A DNA stretch of 64,000 bases from Pohlia nutans (GCA_022496805.1 CM040091.1:22620336-22684335), one strand, 5' to 3'. Positions 1-12,855 are shown, counted from the first letter of the stretch. The notes: generated by a model from the letters alone, not told the origin. Numbers and translations are program-made.

Positions 1-340
1 GTACCGTATCCTACTGCTCAAGAATGTTACATATTCCTTTCAACAGAATAGAGCGTCTAATTGATTATAAAAAATAAATATATAAAAAAATCTCCAAAAA
101 TCACTATACTTCATTTCAACTGATCACAACAAATTTCATCCATTGATTGTCAATGTCTTATTCAAAATCAAATTACAAAAAAAAAATTGAATTTTAAGTT
201 TCAAATTCTAAACAATTTTTTATTTTAACAAACCATGTAGACAGAATCTAAAATTCACAATGTACAACTCTTATTCATATATCAAGTTAAAAATATCCCT
301 TCTAATTGCAGTTTGTAATGCATCTTTGCAATCTTCCAAA
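1..340. repeat. Partial copy of piggyBac-like MITE family (10075-10652 type)
   Basis: The stretch from about 61 to 335 can be aligned by eye with the right half of the TTAA-flanked element at 10075-10652; landmarks shared in order include 'ttcatttcaac', 'atcacaacaa', 'agaatctaaaattca', 'tgtacaactcttattcata' and 'aatgcatcttt'. A third copy lies at 26329-26680. The left end is off the window and no clean right terminus is seen near 340. Bases 341-577 hold the 3' flank of RPL23A with no other gene visible. Confidence 0.6.
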
Positions 341-577
341 GGACCCAGAAGCCCAAATTGGTTTCACGTTTTTTGTTTTTGCAATTTTGTGGGGTTAAAG
401 ATGATCAGAGAGTCACACAACAATCAGTTCAATTGCATTCCACATCCCCATCAACAACAAAACTGGAATAACATTGGACTTTGAACTTGCAAAATAAGGT
501 CAACACAGCAGAATGCCGAAAACCAGGCCCAGCTTTTCAGATTGCGAAGATTACAAAATTAAACAGATAATTTCAAT

Positions 578-1798
<1,221 letters not shown>

Positions 1799-1892
1799 CG
1801 CAATAAAACTAACTGACGGGAAGACAAGATTGAGCGGAGCTCGGATTCGGCTATGGAGGCCTCGAGCTTGCTAAAGGAAGAGCCCCGAGCAA

Positions 1893-1907
1893 GGGTTAGG
1901 GTTTTAG
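1893..1907 (-). promoter_or_regulatory. Telo-box upstream of RPL23A
   Basis: Read on the minus strand this is CTAAAACCCTAACCC, matching the plant telo-box (AAACCCTA) common in promoters of ribosomal protein genes. It sits about 95 bp upstream of the RPL23A start codon. A TGGGCT element resembling site II lies further upstream near 2068. Function is inferred from known plant promoters. Confidence 0.6.
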
Positions 1908-2235
1908 TCCCTCTCCTCTGCCCCGTCGAACGCAGCGAACCCATCGCACGGGCTAACGACATCGCAGCCGTCGATTCAGATGATCGAATCTCCACCGTTG
2001 AGTTCTGTGCGAACGTGGAGTTCAGTGCGAACGAAGACATGCGAACGCGCGTCCAGTCACGGCTGTTGGGCTCAAAAATAAAAAATGTTCTGGAAGTCTG
2101 AGGAAAGAAATTTCAACCAATGGGAGGCTTTGAAATCGAGGAGACCAATTTCTCATTGGCTGAAATTTCTCTCCTCATAGCTTCTCGCCTCTAGTGTAAA
2201 GAGGCCCTTAGGGTTGGTTCACACTATAGTGGTTT

Positions 2236-2733
2236 CTAAATGACAAAGGGGTTACTTCTGCAACTTTGATGAGGTTTGGTTCAAAAGAGAAAATGAGAAG
2301 CAAGATGTTTAGAAATTATTCATTGTGTCAAACTTCTAAAAATAGTTTTAAATACTCATTTAATGAATTTAAGAGCATTTACCATTTAATATTCACCAAA
2401 ATTATTATTTTAATTTTTAGGATTTGAAATTTGGTGTGATTGGAAGAAATTGAACTAAAATTTAAAAAGGTAAAAATTTCAAATGAGTGAACATCGTTAT
2501 TTTCCCAAAATAGTAAATCTTATAACACTAGGACAATATTGAGGTCTTTGTCTTTGAAATATTCTTTAGTGAACCTCAATATTGCAAATGACATGATTGT
2601 ATCAAAAAGCATTGGAACATGATCTTGACCTCTAAATTAAACAAAAAATCAAAACTATGAAATTGTCATTTCATGCCGACGGGTAGTTATTGTTGTTTGG
2701 GTTGCAACCAAAAAATGGTTGATCGGTCACTTA
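2236..2733. mobile_element. Degraded piggyBac-like MITE (32498-33033 family)
   Basis: Related along its length to the intact element at 32498-33033: 'tctaaatgac' at the left, 'caactttgatgaggtttggt', 'aaaagagaaaat', and a right-hand 'atggttgatcggtcactta' just before 2734. The left terminus has lost the CCCC and flanking TTAA. The right terminus is directly followed by the next TTAA element, suggesting that insertion occurred at or near its end. Confidence 0.6.
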
Positions 2734-2734
2734 A

Positions 2735-3643
2735 CCCCTAAAGGACCAAGACCGTATTCTCACAAAAAACCATGAAAAACGCAGCATTTGGAAGTTGCAG
2801 AAGAAATCATATGTTTTTTATTTTTTTCATCATTTAACCGTAAGATCTAATACCCAACTTGAATTTTCATGTGAGCACAAAATTTGAGAGCAAAATGACC
2901 ATTAGATTCTTAGATTATAAGGATCAAAGTTGCAAAAGAAGATTTTTTGGGGTTCAATCCGGTGACAAATTTGAACTTTAGAAATTAATATCTTTTTTTT
3001 GAATGGGTTAGAAATTTATTGAATGGCAAGGCCATGTTAACAATTGAGTTAAGTCTTCAAATATAAAATATTGTAAGAAAAAAGCTCATATTAATTTTTT
3101 CATAAAACAATTACTAGAAGTGGGTACAAAGTGAAAGGAAAAAGAAAATCATTAATAAGTTTGACATGGAATTGTAAAATGTCAATCTTAACGGTGAGAA
3201 TGTTGTACTTGGAAATCTTCACCCAGTGCCTTTTATTTCATTAAAAAATATTGAAAATTGAGTTTAGAAATGAGCTTCAAAGTTTTCTTGTCCAAACTGC
3301 CCAAAAAACAGATCTCCTCATAACTTTTATCCTATTTCTCAAAATGGGTAGATTTAAAGCTTCATTTGTAGATAAAGATCAACCAATCATGAATCAAAAA
3401 AGAAATTTTGAAAAAGAGCAAAAAATTTAAAAAAATCTTGCTGCCCGATCTTGCTTCAAAAACTTCAAATGCTTATAACTTTTGCAATACTTATCGGAAT
3501 GACATGAAACGAAGTGCGACATGTAGAGTGTAGTTTTTGGAAGCTACACTGAAATTTTCATTGAAAATTTTAAAAATATGAGGTCCCTGGAGGCTGCCCG
3601 AAAAGTGGAACGACCAGAATATGGTCGCTCAAAAATTTAGGGG
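2735..3643. mobile_element. piggyBac-like MITE, TTAA-flanked (909 bp)
   Basis: Flanked by TTAA at 2731-2734 and 3644-3647. Left terminus CCCCTAAAGGACCAAGACCG; the right terminus read on the minus strand begins CCCCTAAATTTTTGAGCGAC. Terminal similarity is limited to the first 8 bases plus a looser internal match around GACCATATTCT. No coding sequence is seen inside. It belongs to the TTAA/CCC[CT]TAAA class found across the window. Confidence 0.65.
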
Positions 3644-3655
3644 TTAAAGGGCTAA

Positions 3656-4551
3656 CCCCTAACCGTACCAAGGTGTCCCCGGAATAGACAATTTGAGAAA
3701 AAGTCATCATAAAGTATTGTTTAGAAGAATATTTTGGAATCGATATACAAATGAAAGTTCTAGATTTTGAATTTTAGATTCCATCCGTACAATTTTGATT
3801 CACTAATACTATCACCAATATTTAGTTATAAATTTGAAAGTCAAAATTAAAAATTCTTCTTAAATTTGATTACAAACAAAATTTTAGTATTTTTTGAGTA
3901 AATTTGTTGGAATGAATTTGAAACGAGATATTGTCAAACGTGGTAATTCTTTGAAATTTTTGTGTTTCTTAAATCCATTTCATTTTTGCAAGGCCACTTT
4001 TGAACTATAGTGAATGCAATTTTGGCTAGGTCAACGACTTGACCAACTTCAAAATTTGTAATTTTAGAAAAATATGTACTTAAATATGACAAAATCCAAC
4101 TATTAGATAACACGGCAACTTGGTGAAGAATCTCCAAAAAAAATGGATGACTTTCATCTAAGCATTAATGAGAATGTGAAAAGGGTTTGAATCTATTAGT
4201 CGTTTAGTTTCTAGACGCTGTAACGCTTAGAAGTTAACCCCTAAACGTCCTAGCGCTCAGAAACTAAATCACAAAGAGATTCAAAGCCTTGCAACTTTCT
4301 CCTACACTCTGGATGACTCACATCCAAGTCACTTTTGTAAGACTATTAAATCCTCTACCAATAATAATAATAATATTTTGCAATAGGGAGTTGTTGATAA
4401 TATTGGAGAGGCCTTCAAATGTAAGTATTTCAAATTTGTTGGATAGATTTTATGTTTGTAATGGTCTTCTCACGTACATTTGAAACATTGCTAATATCTA
4501 TTTTTGAGGCTAGCAACTACTTGTGTTTAAAATTGTTGGTACGTTTAGGCG
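3656..4551. mobile_element. piggyBac-like MITE (896 bp)
   Basis: Left terminus CCCCTAACCGTACCAAGG preceded by CTAA (3652-3655); the right terminus on the minus strand is CGCCTAAACGTACCAACA, followed by TTAA (4552-4555). The terminal inverted repeat is about 16 bp with two or three mismatches. Inside, near 4196-4270, there is an imperfect palindrome and an extra TTAA-CCCCTAAACGTCC end at 4234, perhaps a truncated nested copy. No coding region is seen. Confidence 0.7.
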
Positions 4552-4981
4552 TTAAACCCCAAAATACCAAGTGGACAAATATGAGTTATCCGAAATCAGA
4601 ACAAGTGATTTGACCCCCAAAATATAAAGAAATCATAGTATATGTCGTCTTTGAATGTAATTGAAATCAAATCAAATAGTGAACCCAACACCTTCTACGT
4701 TCAATTTTAAACATGAGCTTTGTAAGCCAACACAAGTTGTTAGAGCCACAAAATCAAAGCAATCACTTCATTATATCTCAAGTTTGCTACATGATTTGCC
4801 ATTATCTTATTTTGAATGTGGGCCAACGGGTCCAAACCTTGGTTCTCTATGAACTCACCTTAGTATGACTTTGGCCACCTTTGTGACAACAAAACTAGTT
4901 TACCCTTCTTTCTATTTTGAATTCTTTAGAAACCATGCCAATTTGTTTGGCTGCTTTAGATACTTGTTAGACGCACCTTAA

Positions 4982-5492
4982 CCCTTTAACGTCCCAATTC
5001 AACACTATTTTCAAAACCAAAAATGGAGTTCATGTACAAAACAAAGTTGTAAATGGCAATATGAAGATCAAACATGTACAATTCGATTTACCATATATTT
5101 CTTTAATATTTTTTAATTAATTTTGCAAGGTTTTATCTTTAAAATCAATTAAAAATCGTGAGTTAATGGAATTTTTTTAAATATTGAAATGAAATTAGAA
5201 TAACATGCACTACGAGATGGTATGCTTTCCATTATTTGATTCTACTTATTTTGGAAAATCATCTTTATGGTCTCACTTTTTGAACTAAGATTGAAACTTG
5301 ACATAAAGCACTTTTGTTGTTTTTCCAAAAATCATAATAACCTATTTTGGAGATCCAAACCGTACAAAGGATAGCAAATTTGCACAAGAACCACGAGAAA
5401 TTTTGGTGGATGAAAACTGTCCAATTTGGATGGAATTCGAACAGTTTAAATTTGTTCAGCGTCCACTATATGGACGCCGGCGCCTGAAAGGG
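4982..5492. mobile_element. piggyBac-like MITE, TTAA-flanked (511 bp)
   Basis: TTAA at 4978-4981 and 5493-5496. Left end CCCTTTAACGTCCCAATTC; right end on the minus strand CCCTTTCAGGCGCCGGCGTC. The element at 9136-9673 is a related copy in the opposite orientation: its minus-strand right end reads CCCTTTAACGTCCCGATTC, and interior blocks such as 'ttacaactttg' and 'tggtatg' context match. Bases 5497-5835 show no gene. Confidence 0.75.
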
Positions 5493-5835
5493 TTAACTAA
5501 CATGTATTCTCTCTTCTTTTCGGTTAACTCTATTGTATTTACGAATAATTTCATTACTTTAATAACTCATTTGGGTATATAGATAGACACTCTGGTTTTC
5601 TTTCGAGGTCAGCGTGAATCTCGAGGCGTGAATAAAGCGTATGTTCGTAATGTCAATGACCGAGTCTCCATTGGACAAAAGGTCATTGGAACAAAACTAC
5701 TCTCCTGCTCAGAATAGGCACTTTAGAGACCAATAACAAAAAACTAGTAACTAGTAACATTAATTGAATAGTTAAAATTTGTTTATTGTATATTATTGGA
5801 GTTAATTTTGTTGGTGAACACCAAGTCATGGCTCT

Positions 5836-5900
5836 TAGGTTGGTTGGTAGAGGACGCAGTATTACAATTAAATGGTCCGGGTTCGATTCCCGTTATGCTC
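5836..5900 (+). repeat. tRNA-like sequence, possible SINE head
   Basis: Contains a good RNA polymerase III B box, GGTTCGATTCC (5880-5890), and an A-box-like 'ttggttggtagagg' about 40 bases upstream, the spacing expected of a tRNA or tRNA-derived SINE. I could not fold it into a convincing cloverleaf, and downstream sequence (5900-5990) is not a clear tail, so a SINE head or tRNA relic is more likely than a working tRNA gene. Confidence 0.5.
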
Positions 5901-5990
5901 GTTTGAGCAGTAATGTGATATATATGACTTGGTACTACTAGTGAGCTATCATAGGCAAGAAAGTTGTAACAACTAGCTGATCCACCTTTC

Positions 5991-7057
5991 TGAGACAAAG
6001 TGTTAACGTTGAGCTAATAAAACAAAAGATGGGAAGAAAAAATAAAATAAAATTAGTGGTCTTAACCATTACCCCTTTTTGTCTATATTTTGAATATTTG
6101 GCTTTATTCTATTCATAGTGGTTGGTTGTTTTCTATTTTTCTTTTATGCACTGGTATAATTGAACCGACATGGTGTATAGCAATGGTGTTTAGTTCTTTG
6201 AATGTATTTTTAGTGGAATTTTTTAGTAGTTTGAATTTTGTTTTTAGGAGTTTCATTGAGGAAGCATGCATTGTTTTTCTAGCTTTTGCTGTAATGGCTT
6301 TGAGTGGGTCTACTTTTCAACCTTGATTAATGATGCTATTAATTAATCGTTGATATTTTGGATTTTGTTGTCTATTGTTTCTTGTGCAAATCTGTCATTA
6401 GAATATGTGAGTTAATAAATTGTATTGTGAGGTAGTTTTCCGGAATTGGTGGTGTGTGCGGAAGTCCTTTGATGCATAGTATATCTGGTTTGAATCTAGC
6501 GTTGTTATGGTATCTTTGACGTCCACATGCGCAAGGTAGGAGCCATGGAGGTAGTGTGTTTTCTTGTAGATTCTCGTTGAATGTTCTTGCGTTCACGTGT
6601 ATGTAACATCAAGACTTTGTGATGATAGGATCAAATTTATTAATTCCCATAGTGCTTTGTTATGTCTTTTAACTCTACATAAAGAATTTGATATTGATTG
6701 GCAAAGACGTTAACTATGGTTATAATTATAAGGTCATTTAAAGTTGCACCAAGAACAATAACTTTTTGAGTTGTCTTGATACCCTTGGAAAAAGAATCTA
6801 GATTTGTTTTGTGATAAAATTTTGAGTATATTTTAGATGGGAAGTACTGAAAGCTAAATAAGGGGGCCATACTAATTTGTCGACATTTCATACTATGTAA
6901 ATATTTACCATTACCATACAAAAATACGGTATTCTCATTTTTATTTTTTGACACAAATAGTCAAATAATCACAAATTATATGTTATTTTTGCCAAACAAT
7001 CTCTTATTTTACCGCAAAGTATTTCCACAAGATACGTCCCTTTAAAGTTTTGGTCCC
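5991..7057. other. AT-rich intergenic region, no gene recognised
   Basis: About 1 kb of AT-rich DNA. The open frames here are short, T-rich and without recognisable motifs, so I call no gene. A short stretch at 5610-5700 ('cgtgaataaagcgtatgttcgtaatgtcaatgacc') recurs in altered form at 8530-8600, showing shared repeat content. Confidence 0.5.
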
Positions 7058-7100
7058 TTAACCCCCTAAAGGACCGTCCAGCCCCCATGGGGCTTCTGGA
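7058..7100. mobile_element. Solo piggyBac-like left end
   Basis: TTAA at 7058-7061 followed by CCCCCTAAAGGACCGTCCAG, matching the terminal consensus of the TTAA element family. I could not find a matching right end before 9132, so the element is truncated or its right end has decayed. Bases 7100-7700 otherwise hold no recognisable gene. Confidence 0.5.
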
Positions 7101-7710
7101 ACTGAAAAGTGAGGAATTTTAGGTTCTTGGGCTTTGAATTTTAGGATGAGCAACAAAAAGACCCTAGCTCTTTTTGAGAGCCAACTTTGTAGCTACTTCT
7201 TGATCAAAAATTCATCAAGTGAGCAATTTTTGGTGATTTTTTTGAGTTGCACGGTGGGTATCTAAGCGTCACTTTAGACCCTCATATTTTCCTCCTCACA
7301 CCTCCAAATTACTTGAATTTTTTTGCACATGTTTCAAATGATGATTTCTACTCATAGTAAAAATTTCAAAATTTTTGGAGCACTTTTGAACAATCCGATT
7401 TTAGCATGTGTACAAAATACTCCAAACAAGTTACTTCAATCTTCTCAACCCTTATTCAGTGAACAAGCTCTATGGTTGCTAGTTATTCATTGAGCACTAT
7501 GCATGCTCTCTACTATGGAAGGAAGTTAGACTTGCAACCCCACTTTTCAACCTTACGCAAACATTTATTACTCATACGACAATTCGCCGACCACAAAATT
7601 ATGCACATATCACTGCTTGAACATGAAGCATTTTTGGGCCAAATTTAGCACTGTTGAAAATGAAAATGCCTAGTTTATGGAATAATGTCAATTTGAAAAA
7701 TTCAAGGCCT

Positions 7711-7719
7711 CTATCTATC

Positions 7720-7766
<47 letters not shown>

Positions 7767-7777
7767 GTATGTATCTA
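7711..7777. repeat. (CTAT/TA)n simple repeat
   Basis: A CTAT run passes into alternating TA, interrupted once by 'aaat', then ends in 'gtatgtatc'. A plain microsatellite. Confidence 0.95.
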
Positions 7778-8024
7778 TTATATTAAGTACACAGTGTCAC
7801 GACCCCTGTCACGAAATCGGTCACGTTTTCATCTATCAATTATCATCCAATATCTCATCATACATCATTTTCATCCATTTTCATTCATTTGCCTGTTTTG
7901 TAAACTATTTTCATCTATAATCACGTTTTTCAATTTCTTTCAATCAACATTCTTTGCAATGGAGTCCATGTTTTTTGATCATGTTTATTTCGTTTCGTGT
8001 TGCATTGCAACACGAGATTTACTA

Positions 8025-8026
<2 letters not shown>

Positions 8027-8070
<44 letters not shown>
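8027..8070. repeat. (TA)n simple repeat
   Basis: Uninterrupted TA dinucleotide run of about 44 bases, ending directly at the left arm of an inverted-repeat element (tatccgctac). Confidence 0.95.
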
Positions 8071-8073
<3 letters not shown>

Positions 8074-8632
8074 CTACACAATAGCTGCTAAGGATCCAAA
8101 TTTTTGGTAGAAGGTAGAAGTTGCAGTAGTGAACAACATGGTGTCATATAAAAGATGATATTCCTATGAATTCTTTGTATCCTTATGCCATTCAAAATTA
8201 AAATATTAAAAAGAAATAGTTTCATTATATAATCCAATAATTGACCTACCTTTGTCACTTTTTTTGTAGCACCATATTGTTGCAGTAAGGAACAACATGG
8301 TGTCGCAAAAAAGTGATAAAAATAGGTCATTTAATTTATTATATAATGAAACTAAATTTTGGCCTTAGTATTTTAATTTTGAATTGCATGTGAACACAAA
8401 AATCACATTGGATACCATCCTTGTTATGACACCATATTGTTTGTTACTGCAACTTCTACCTTCTACCAAAATTTAGATCCTCAAGATAGATAGATAGATA
8501 GATAGAAACACCAACCCAAATAAATGGGCCGGCGTGAATAAAGTGTCCGTTCGTAATGTCAATGACCCGATGCCCACGGGACAAAGGGACATTGTTAGAT
8601 CCTCAAGAACCACTGTATAGCGGATATGGTTT
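8069..8632. mobile_element. Nested inverted-repeat (foldback) element
   Basis: The outer arms are 'tatccgctacacaat' at 8069 and its imperfect complement 'actgtatagcggata' near 8632. An inner and stronger pair follows: 'ttttggtagaaggtagaagt' (8102 on) with 'acttctaccttctaccaaaa' (about 8450-8471), joined to a further pair 'caacatggtgtcat'/'atgacaccatattg'. A (GATA)n run lies at 8484-8507. No coding region is seen. Class unknown; a nested MITE is the simplest reading. Confidence 0.65.
8484..8507. repeat. (GATA)n simple repeat
   Basis: Five to six GATA units inside the foldback element at 8069-8632. Confidence 0.9.
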
Positions 8633-9135
8633 TTTTTTAAAAGAGGCCCCAAAGTTGGAAAATTGGCCTCAAAGTTGGAGAATTGTAGTAGTTTTTAAAA
8701 ATTTCCCAAAATAACTTTGATTTTTCAAAAATTTGGAATATAACGTCCAAATGATGCATTCCTTGGTGCATTGAAATTTTTATTTGGTAACAAGAACATA
8801 TAGAAATTTTACCAAATTTGCACCTTGCAATTTGATCAGTTATTGTAGGCTTACGATGTAATTAATTTTTTTTGAAAGGTTTAATTTTGACAGATGCAAA
8901 ATTTTACAAAAGTTCTTCAAGATTTATTATTTCACCATACTAAATCACTTCTTTTGAAAAAATAATTTTCCAAAAAACTTATTTGTATTTGTATTTTTTA
9001 GTATTTATTTATTTATTTGTTTGTTTTTTTTGATTTTTTTGATTTTTTGATTTTTGCCTACGTTGATCTTGAAATACAAAAATAAGAAAACTTGCTTGGT
9101 CATAAAAATTGCAATTTTGGATGTGCTTATCTTAA

Positions 9136-9673
9136 CCCTTTGACGCGCCAGCGTCCATATTCTAAACGTTGGATGATTTTTGACGCGTCCCTTCAACACA
9201 TACAATGATGTTTTTCATCCATCCAAAATTCTCTTGATTCTTGTACGAGTTGACTACCATTTGTAAGGTATGGATCTTCAAAATAAGATAATGTGAATTT
9301 TTGAAAAATTACAAAAGTGGTTTATGTCAAGTTTCAATCTTAGTTCAAAACGTGAGACCTTAAACATGATTTTCCATAATAAGTAGAATCAAATAATGGA
9401 AACCATACCATCTTGTGGTGCATGTTATTCCAATTTCATTACAATGTTTTTTGAATTTTTTGTGTTATTTTGGATTTTAAATTGAATTTCAAGAGAAAAC
9501 CTTGCAAAATCAATTAAAATATATTAATAATAAATATGATGAATCCAACTGTACAGATGTTATTTTCACATTGACATTTACAACTTTGCTTTGTACAACA
9601 ACTCCATTTCGTTTTTCATCAACCATTTTTTAACGAATCTTTGAAAACAATGTTGAATCGGGACGTTAAAGGG
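9136..9673. mobile_element. piggyBac-like MITE, TTAA-flanked (538 bp)
   Basis: TTAA at 9132-9135 and 9674-9677. Left end CCCTTTGACGCGCCAGCGTC; right end on the minus strand CCCTTTAACGTCCCGATTC. Inverted relative of 4982-5492, with matching interior landmarks ('aacatgattttccataa', 'accatctt', 'gcatgttatt'). Bases 8633-9131 upstream are AT-rich without a recognised gene. Confidence 0.75.
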
Positions 9674-10074
9674 TTAAAGAATGTCATGATTGTTGAAATG
9701 ATTGAATCAACTAACTAAAATTGGAGAAGTTTAGGATTGCCATCTAAAACCATATTGACACATTGGAATCTTTTTCTATTTGGCAACAAAATTATACAAA
9801 AATTTAACCAATTTAATAATACTCAAAATGCTTAGTAGCAAAATGACAACTTCGGGTGTCCCTACTTTGAAGAATATTATGATTACCATAAAAATGAATC
9901 AACTGATGGAAAATTGGAGTAGTATTGCGTGGACCATCTAAAAGCTAGTTGAGTCTCAAATCTATACCCATTAAAAAATTTAGAGCTTTGAAATTCTCAT
10001 TTTAACAAATACACTCCCAACTTAGATTCTAGAAACCCACCCAAAACTTTTGGGTTTGAAATGCAACCAATTAA

Positions 10075-10652
10075 CCCTTAAATAACTGGTTGAGCGTCCA
10101 TGTTTTGGACTGTGTACAAATTTCATCCATGTTTTCTCATCCCTCATGCACTTTTTGCAGTGTGGATTTTTACTATAGATTTTATGGGAAGTTAGCTTCT
10201 TACATGTGATCTGATTAGAAAGGGGATGGTTTGTGAAATTCTTATGCTTCATTTCATGTTGTAATGATTCACCCAAATTTCAAAGATTTTAGTGTAAAAG
10301 TGCTCTTAAAAAAATGAACTCATAAAATTAAGTAACCAAAAAATTTCCAAAAACCACTACACCTAGTGTATTACATTTCAACCAATCACAACAAGTTTCA
10401 TTAAAAATTTGTCAATATCATATTCGTAATTGAATTACAAAAGAATTTTGAATTTTGAGTTTCAAATCTTATACAAAAATATCAATGATAGCAATCATAA
10501 ATCTAACCATATGGATAGAATCTAAAATTCATTATGTACAACTATTATTCATACATCAAGTTCATAATATCCCTCTTAGTTGCATTTTATAATGCATCTT
10601 TACAAAACTGCCAAATTTGGAGAAGGCTCTACGCATTTTAGGCATTTAGGGG
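10075..10652. mobile_element. piggyBac-like MITE (578 bp)
   Basis: Left flank TTAA (10071-10074), right flank TTGA (10653-10656), one base off a TTAA duplication. Left end CCCTTAAATAACTGGTTG; right end on the minus strand CCCCTAAATGCCTAAAATG. Other copies lie at 1-340 and 26329-26680. No coding content is seen. Bases 9678-10070 and 10657-10970 show no gene. Confidence 0.7.
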
Positions 10653-10973
10653 TTGAACTACAAACGGACTCAAGGATGTGCTACATTACTGAAAAGGGAG
10701 ATGGTCCGGCCCAATTCCAAATAATTGCAATACACGCAACAACAGTCTGCAAGCATCTCTTACTATGACGAACTAACACTACCAGAATGAGTGTTGTTTT
10801 TTACACTCTTGAAAGAGCATCATCAGAAGAAATAAAAAAATATCATCATATTTATTAAAATGGCCAAATTTCAAGAAATTGGCACTATTTCAAAGGCCCA
10901 TTTGGAACATCTAATCTATTTCAGTCCTAATTTTTAGAGCTCTGTGCACTTGAATGTCACAACTTTGGCACTC

Positions 10974-11832
10974 CATAACATTTAGTAGCATGTGTTTGTT
11001 GCCTTCCCCGAACAGAATGATGTGGAATATCCCACATCATCTCATCCCTCAATAAAATGATGTGGGATATTCCACATCACATCAGTAGCTATGGGAGCAG
11101 GTGGCATTAACCCCTAAACGTCCCAACGTCCAGTTTCTGGACGTTTGTTGGTCAAACCCAATTTTGATCTTGAAGATGACTTTTGTTGCTAATACTCCCA
11201 ACTAAGAAAATGAAGTTTATTAAGTCTAGTTTGTACTCCACTTTTCAAATCTTAAAAATTCCAATTATTGAGTATTTTATTGCTTGTGCAAGCTTTGTAG
11301 CTCAAGGTTTGAATTACACTACATAGGATGTTCACCTTTCAAATTTCAAAATTTAAATAAAAAATTTCTATGGAAAACATATCATGTGATTCTCCATTGT
11401 AATTTGTACCCGCTCCCAAAAAAATATTAATTTTTTAAAGCTTTTTTGTAATAAAAAATATTTTTTGAAGTATTTGACTTAAAAATTTGTTAAAAAGGCC
11501 GTATTAAATCAAAAAAATCTGAAAATTTCAAGACTAATAGGAAACATTCAATTCCATGCATGAAAAATATTACAAAATATATTTTGATAAATCTTGAAGG
11601 CTAAATTGTGTAGTTTGACTTTCCTACAAAGGAGTGGTACGTTTAAGGGTTAAGCAAGAGCAATCAACCATGGTGAACATTAATCGAAAGCACCACTCAA
11701 TCACAATTCAATAGTGTTTTGTAATTGTTTATTCGATTCAATAGTCCATGCAATTACAAATCACTGGTCACTCCATATATAACGGTGGATGAAACTAAAA
11801 AGCATCCTCTTGGAAGGCTACTGAATGTTATG
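10974..11832. mobile_element. CATAACATTYAGTAGC-type MITE, interrupted
   Basis: Terminal inverted repeats CATAACATTTAGTAGC (10974) and GCTACTGAATGTTATG (ends 11832). Without the 539-bp insert and its duplicated TTAA, the element is about 316 bp, matching the intact copy at 16232-16551, to which it lies in inverted orientation. It contains two short palindromes of the type 'atgtggaatatcccacat' near 11020-11085. Confidence 0.8.
11111..11649. mobile_element. piggyBac-like MITE, TTAA-flanked (539 bp), inserted in another MITE
   Basis: TTAA at 11107-11110 and 11650-11653. Left end CCCCTAAACGTCCCAACGTC; right end on the minus strand CCCTTAAACGTACCACTCC. The host MITE copy at 16232-16551 has the empty site: on its minus strand it reads 'ggcattaagcaagagc' with a single TTAA (16412-16415). 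The larger element at 46263-47198 is an inverted family member. Confidence 0.9.
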
Positions 11833-12626
11833 TCTGAAACACTCCATTTCAATAAATATGACCATATTAAATGGATGTCTCTGCAATGTACAAAATAAAA
11901 ATGAAGCACGCCACAATGAGGAGGTTTACCTGTAATCTCAACCATAGAGCAAGTAACTTATACAAGTCTCGGTGATTACGCAATAAAAATCAACAAGGAA
12001 TCACACTAACAGATTCAGAACTCCTCTTTGCTCAATCAGTTGGCAAAACACACTAACTAGCATAACATACCACCAGGGCAGCCCTTGCACAAAGTCAAAG
12101 CAGAGCTTCAAAAGAGATCCCAATTTCGGGTGTTAGAAGTACTAAGGGCTTATATAACAGCACCATTAACCTACAACAATCTAATACTAAGCCTCCTTTG
12201 TCACTTTCCCCAAAGTACAGTACAGTACTGCATCTTCCACCAAAGCCCAGTCCATATGGCACAAATAATAAATAAAAGCTCCTCCATTTCCCCATGTTAC
12301 CATGTCTTTCTTCATGTACCACATGGAATGCTCAAAACATACCCGAAAAAAACAGAATGATTAATCTTACTTGTATGGAAACCAGACCAATGACATGATT
12401 CCACTTCATCGCCTTTCCTCAAGCCTCTCAGGGTGTTGATTGAAATGCCCTTTCCTAAAGGACTTTTTCTCACACCTGATTCATTGAAAGAGTTACCGAT
12501 CAGAGACTCATCAGAGAGAATGCACAAAACAGCTTTACTCTATCAAAGAGTCATTATGGTCAAGAACCAAAATGTTAGCATCCATACTAGAACCCCATGG
12601 CCGGGAAAAGAAGCTCTTAATTCACT
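11833..12626. other. Non-coding stretch with a copy of the glycoprotein gene's upstream region
   Basis: Bases 12230-12450 resemble 19285-19470, the DNA just upstream of the membrane glycoprotein start codon, in the same orientation ('gcccagtcca.atggca', 'tttcttcatgt.ccaca', 'ggcctttcctc'). I could not find copies of the glycoprotein exons next to it. It may be a partial duplication or a repeat shared by both places. Confidence 0.45.
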
Positions 12627-12630
12627 TTAA

Positions 12631-12855
12631 CCCTTAAACATCCCATGGGGATGGTATATACGTTATCGTATGATTGAGATTTGCTACAAACAAGAAACTC
12701 TAGATTGGGATCTTAATAGCTCATTAGAACCGCGTTGATGTAAATTTCAACTTCTCTTTTGCATCCAAAACCATTAAAGGTGTGGATTCATTCCAAACAC
12801 ATCCAAAATACATTGTATTCTACTGGTCGCCACGACACGTTCAGACATTTAGGGG
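12631..12855. mobile_element. piggyBac-like MITE, TTAA-flanked (225 bp)
   Basis: TTAA at 12627-12630 and 12856-12859. Left end CCCTTAAACATCCCATGGGG; right end on the minus strand CCCCTAAATGTCTGAACG. A close copy lies at 31368-31590 in the same orientation, sharing 'gtatatacgtt', 'caagaaactcta' and 'cattccaaa'. The shortest complete family member here. Confidence 0.85.

Noticed and set aside
4196..4270. TTAA-CCCCTAAACGTCC end at 4234 beside a palindrome
   Set aside because: No matching right end inside the surrounding element, so not listed as a separate complete MITE.
6090..6326. Plus-strand open frame of 78 codons with hydrophobic residues
   Set aside because: T-rich DNA gives Phe/Leu/Ile/Val by chance; no motif, neighbour or splice context supports a gene.
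7711..8070. TA tracts as possible origin or regulatory AT-rich regions
   Set aside because: Plain dinucleotide repeats in a MITE-rich area are enough to explain them.
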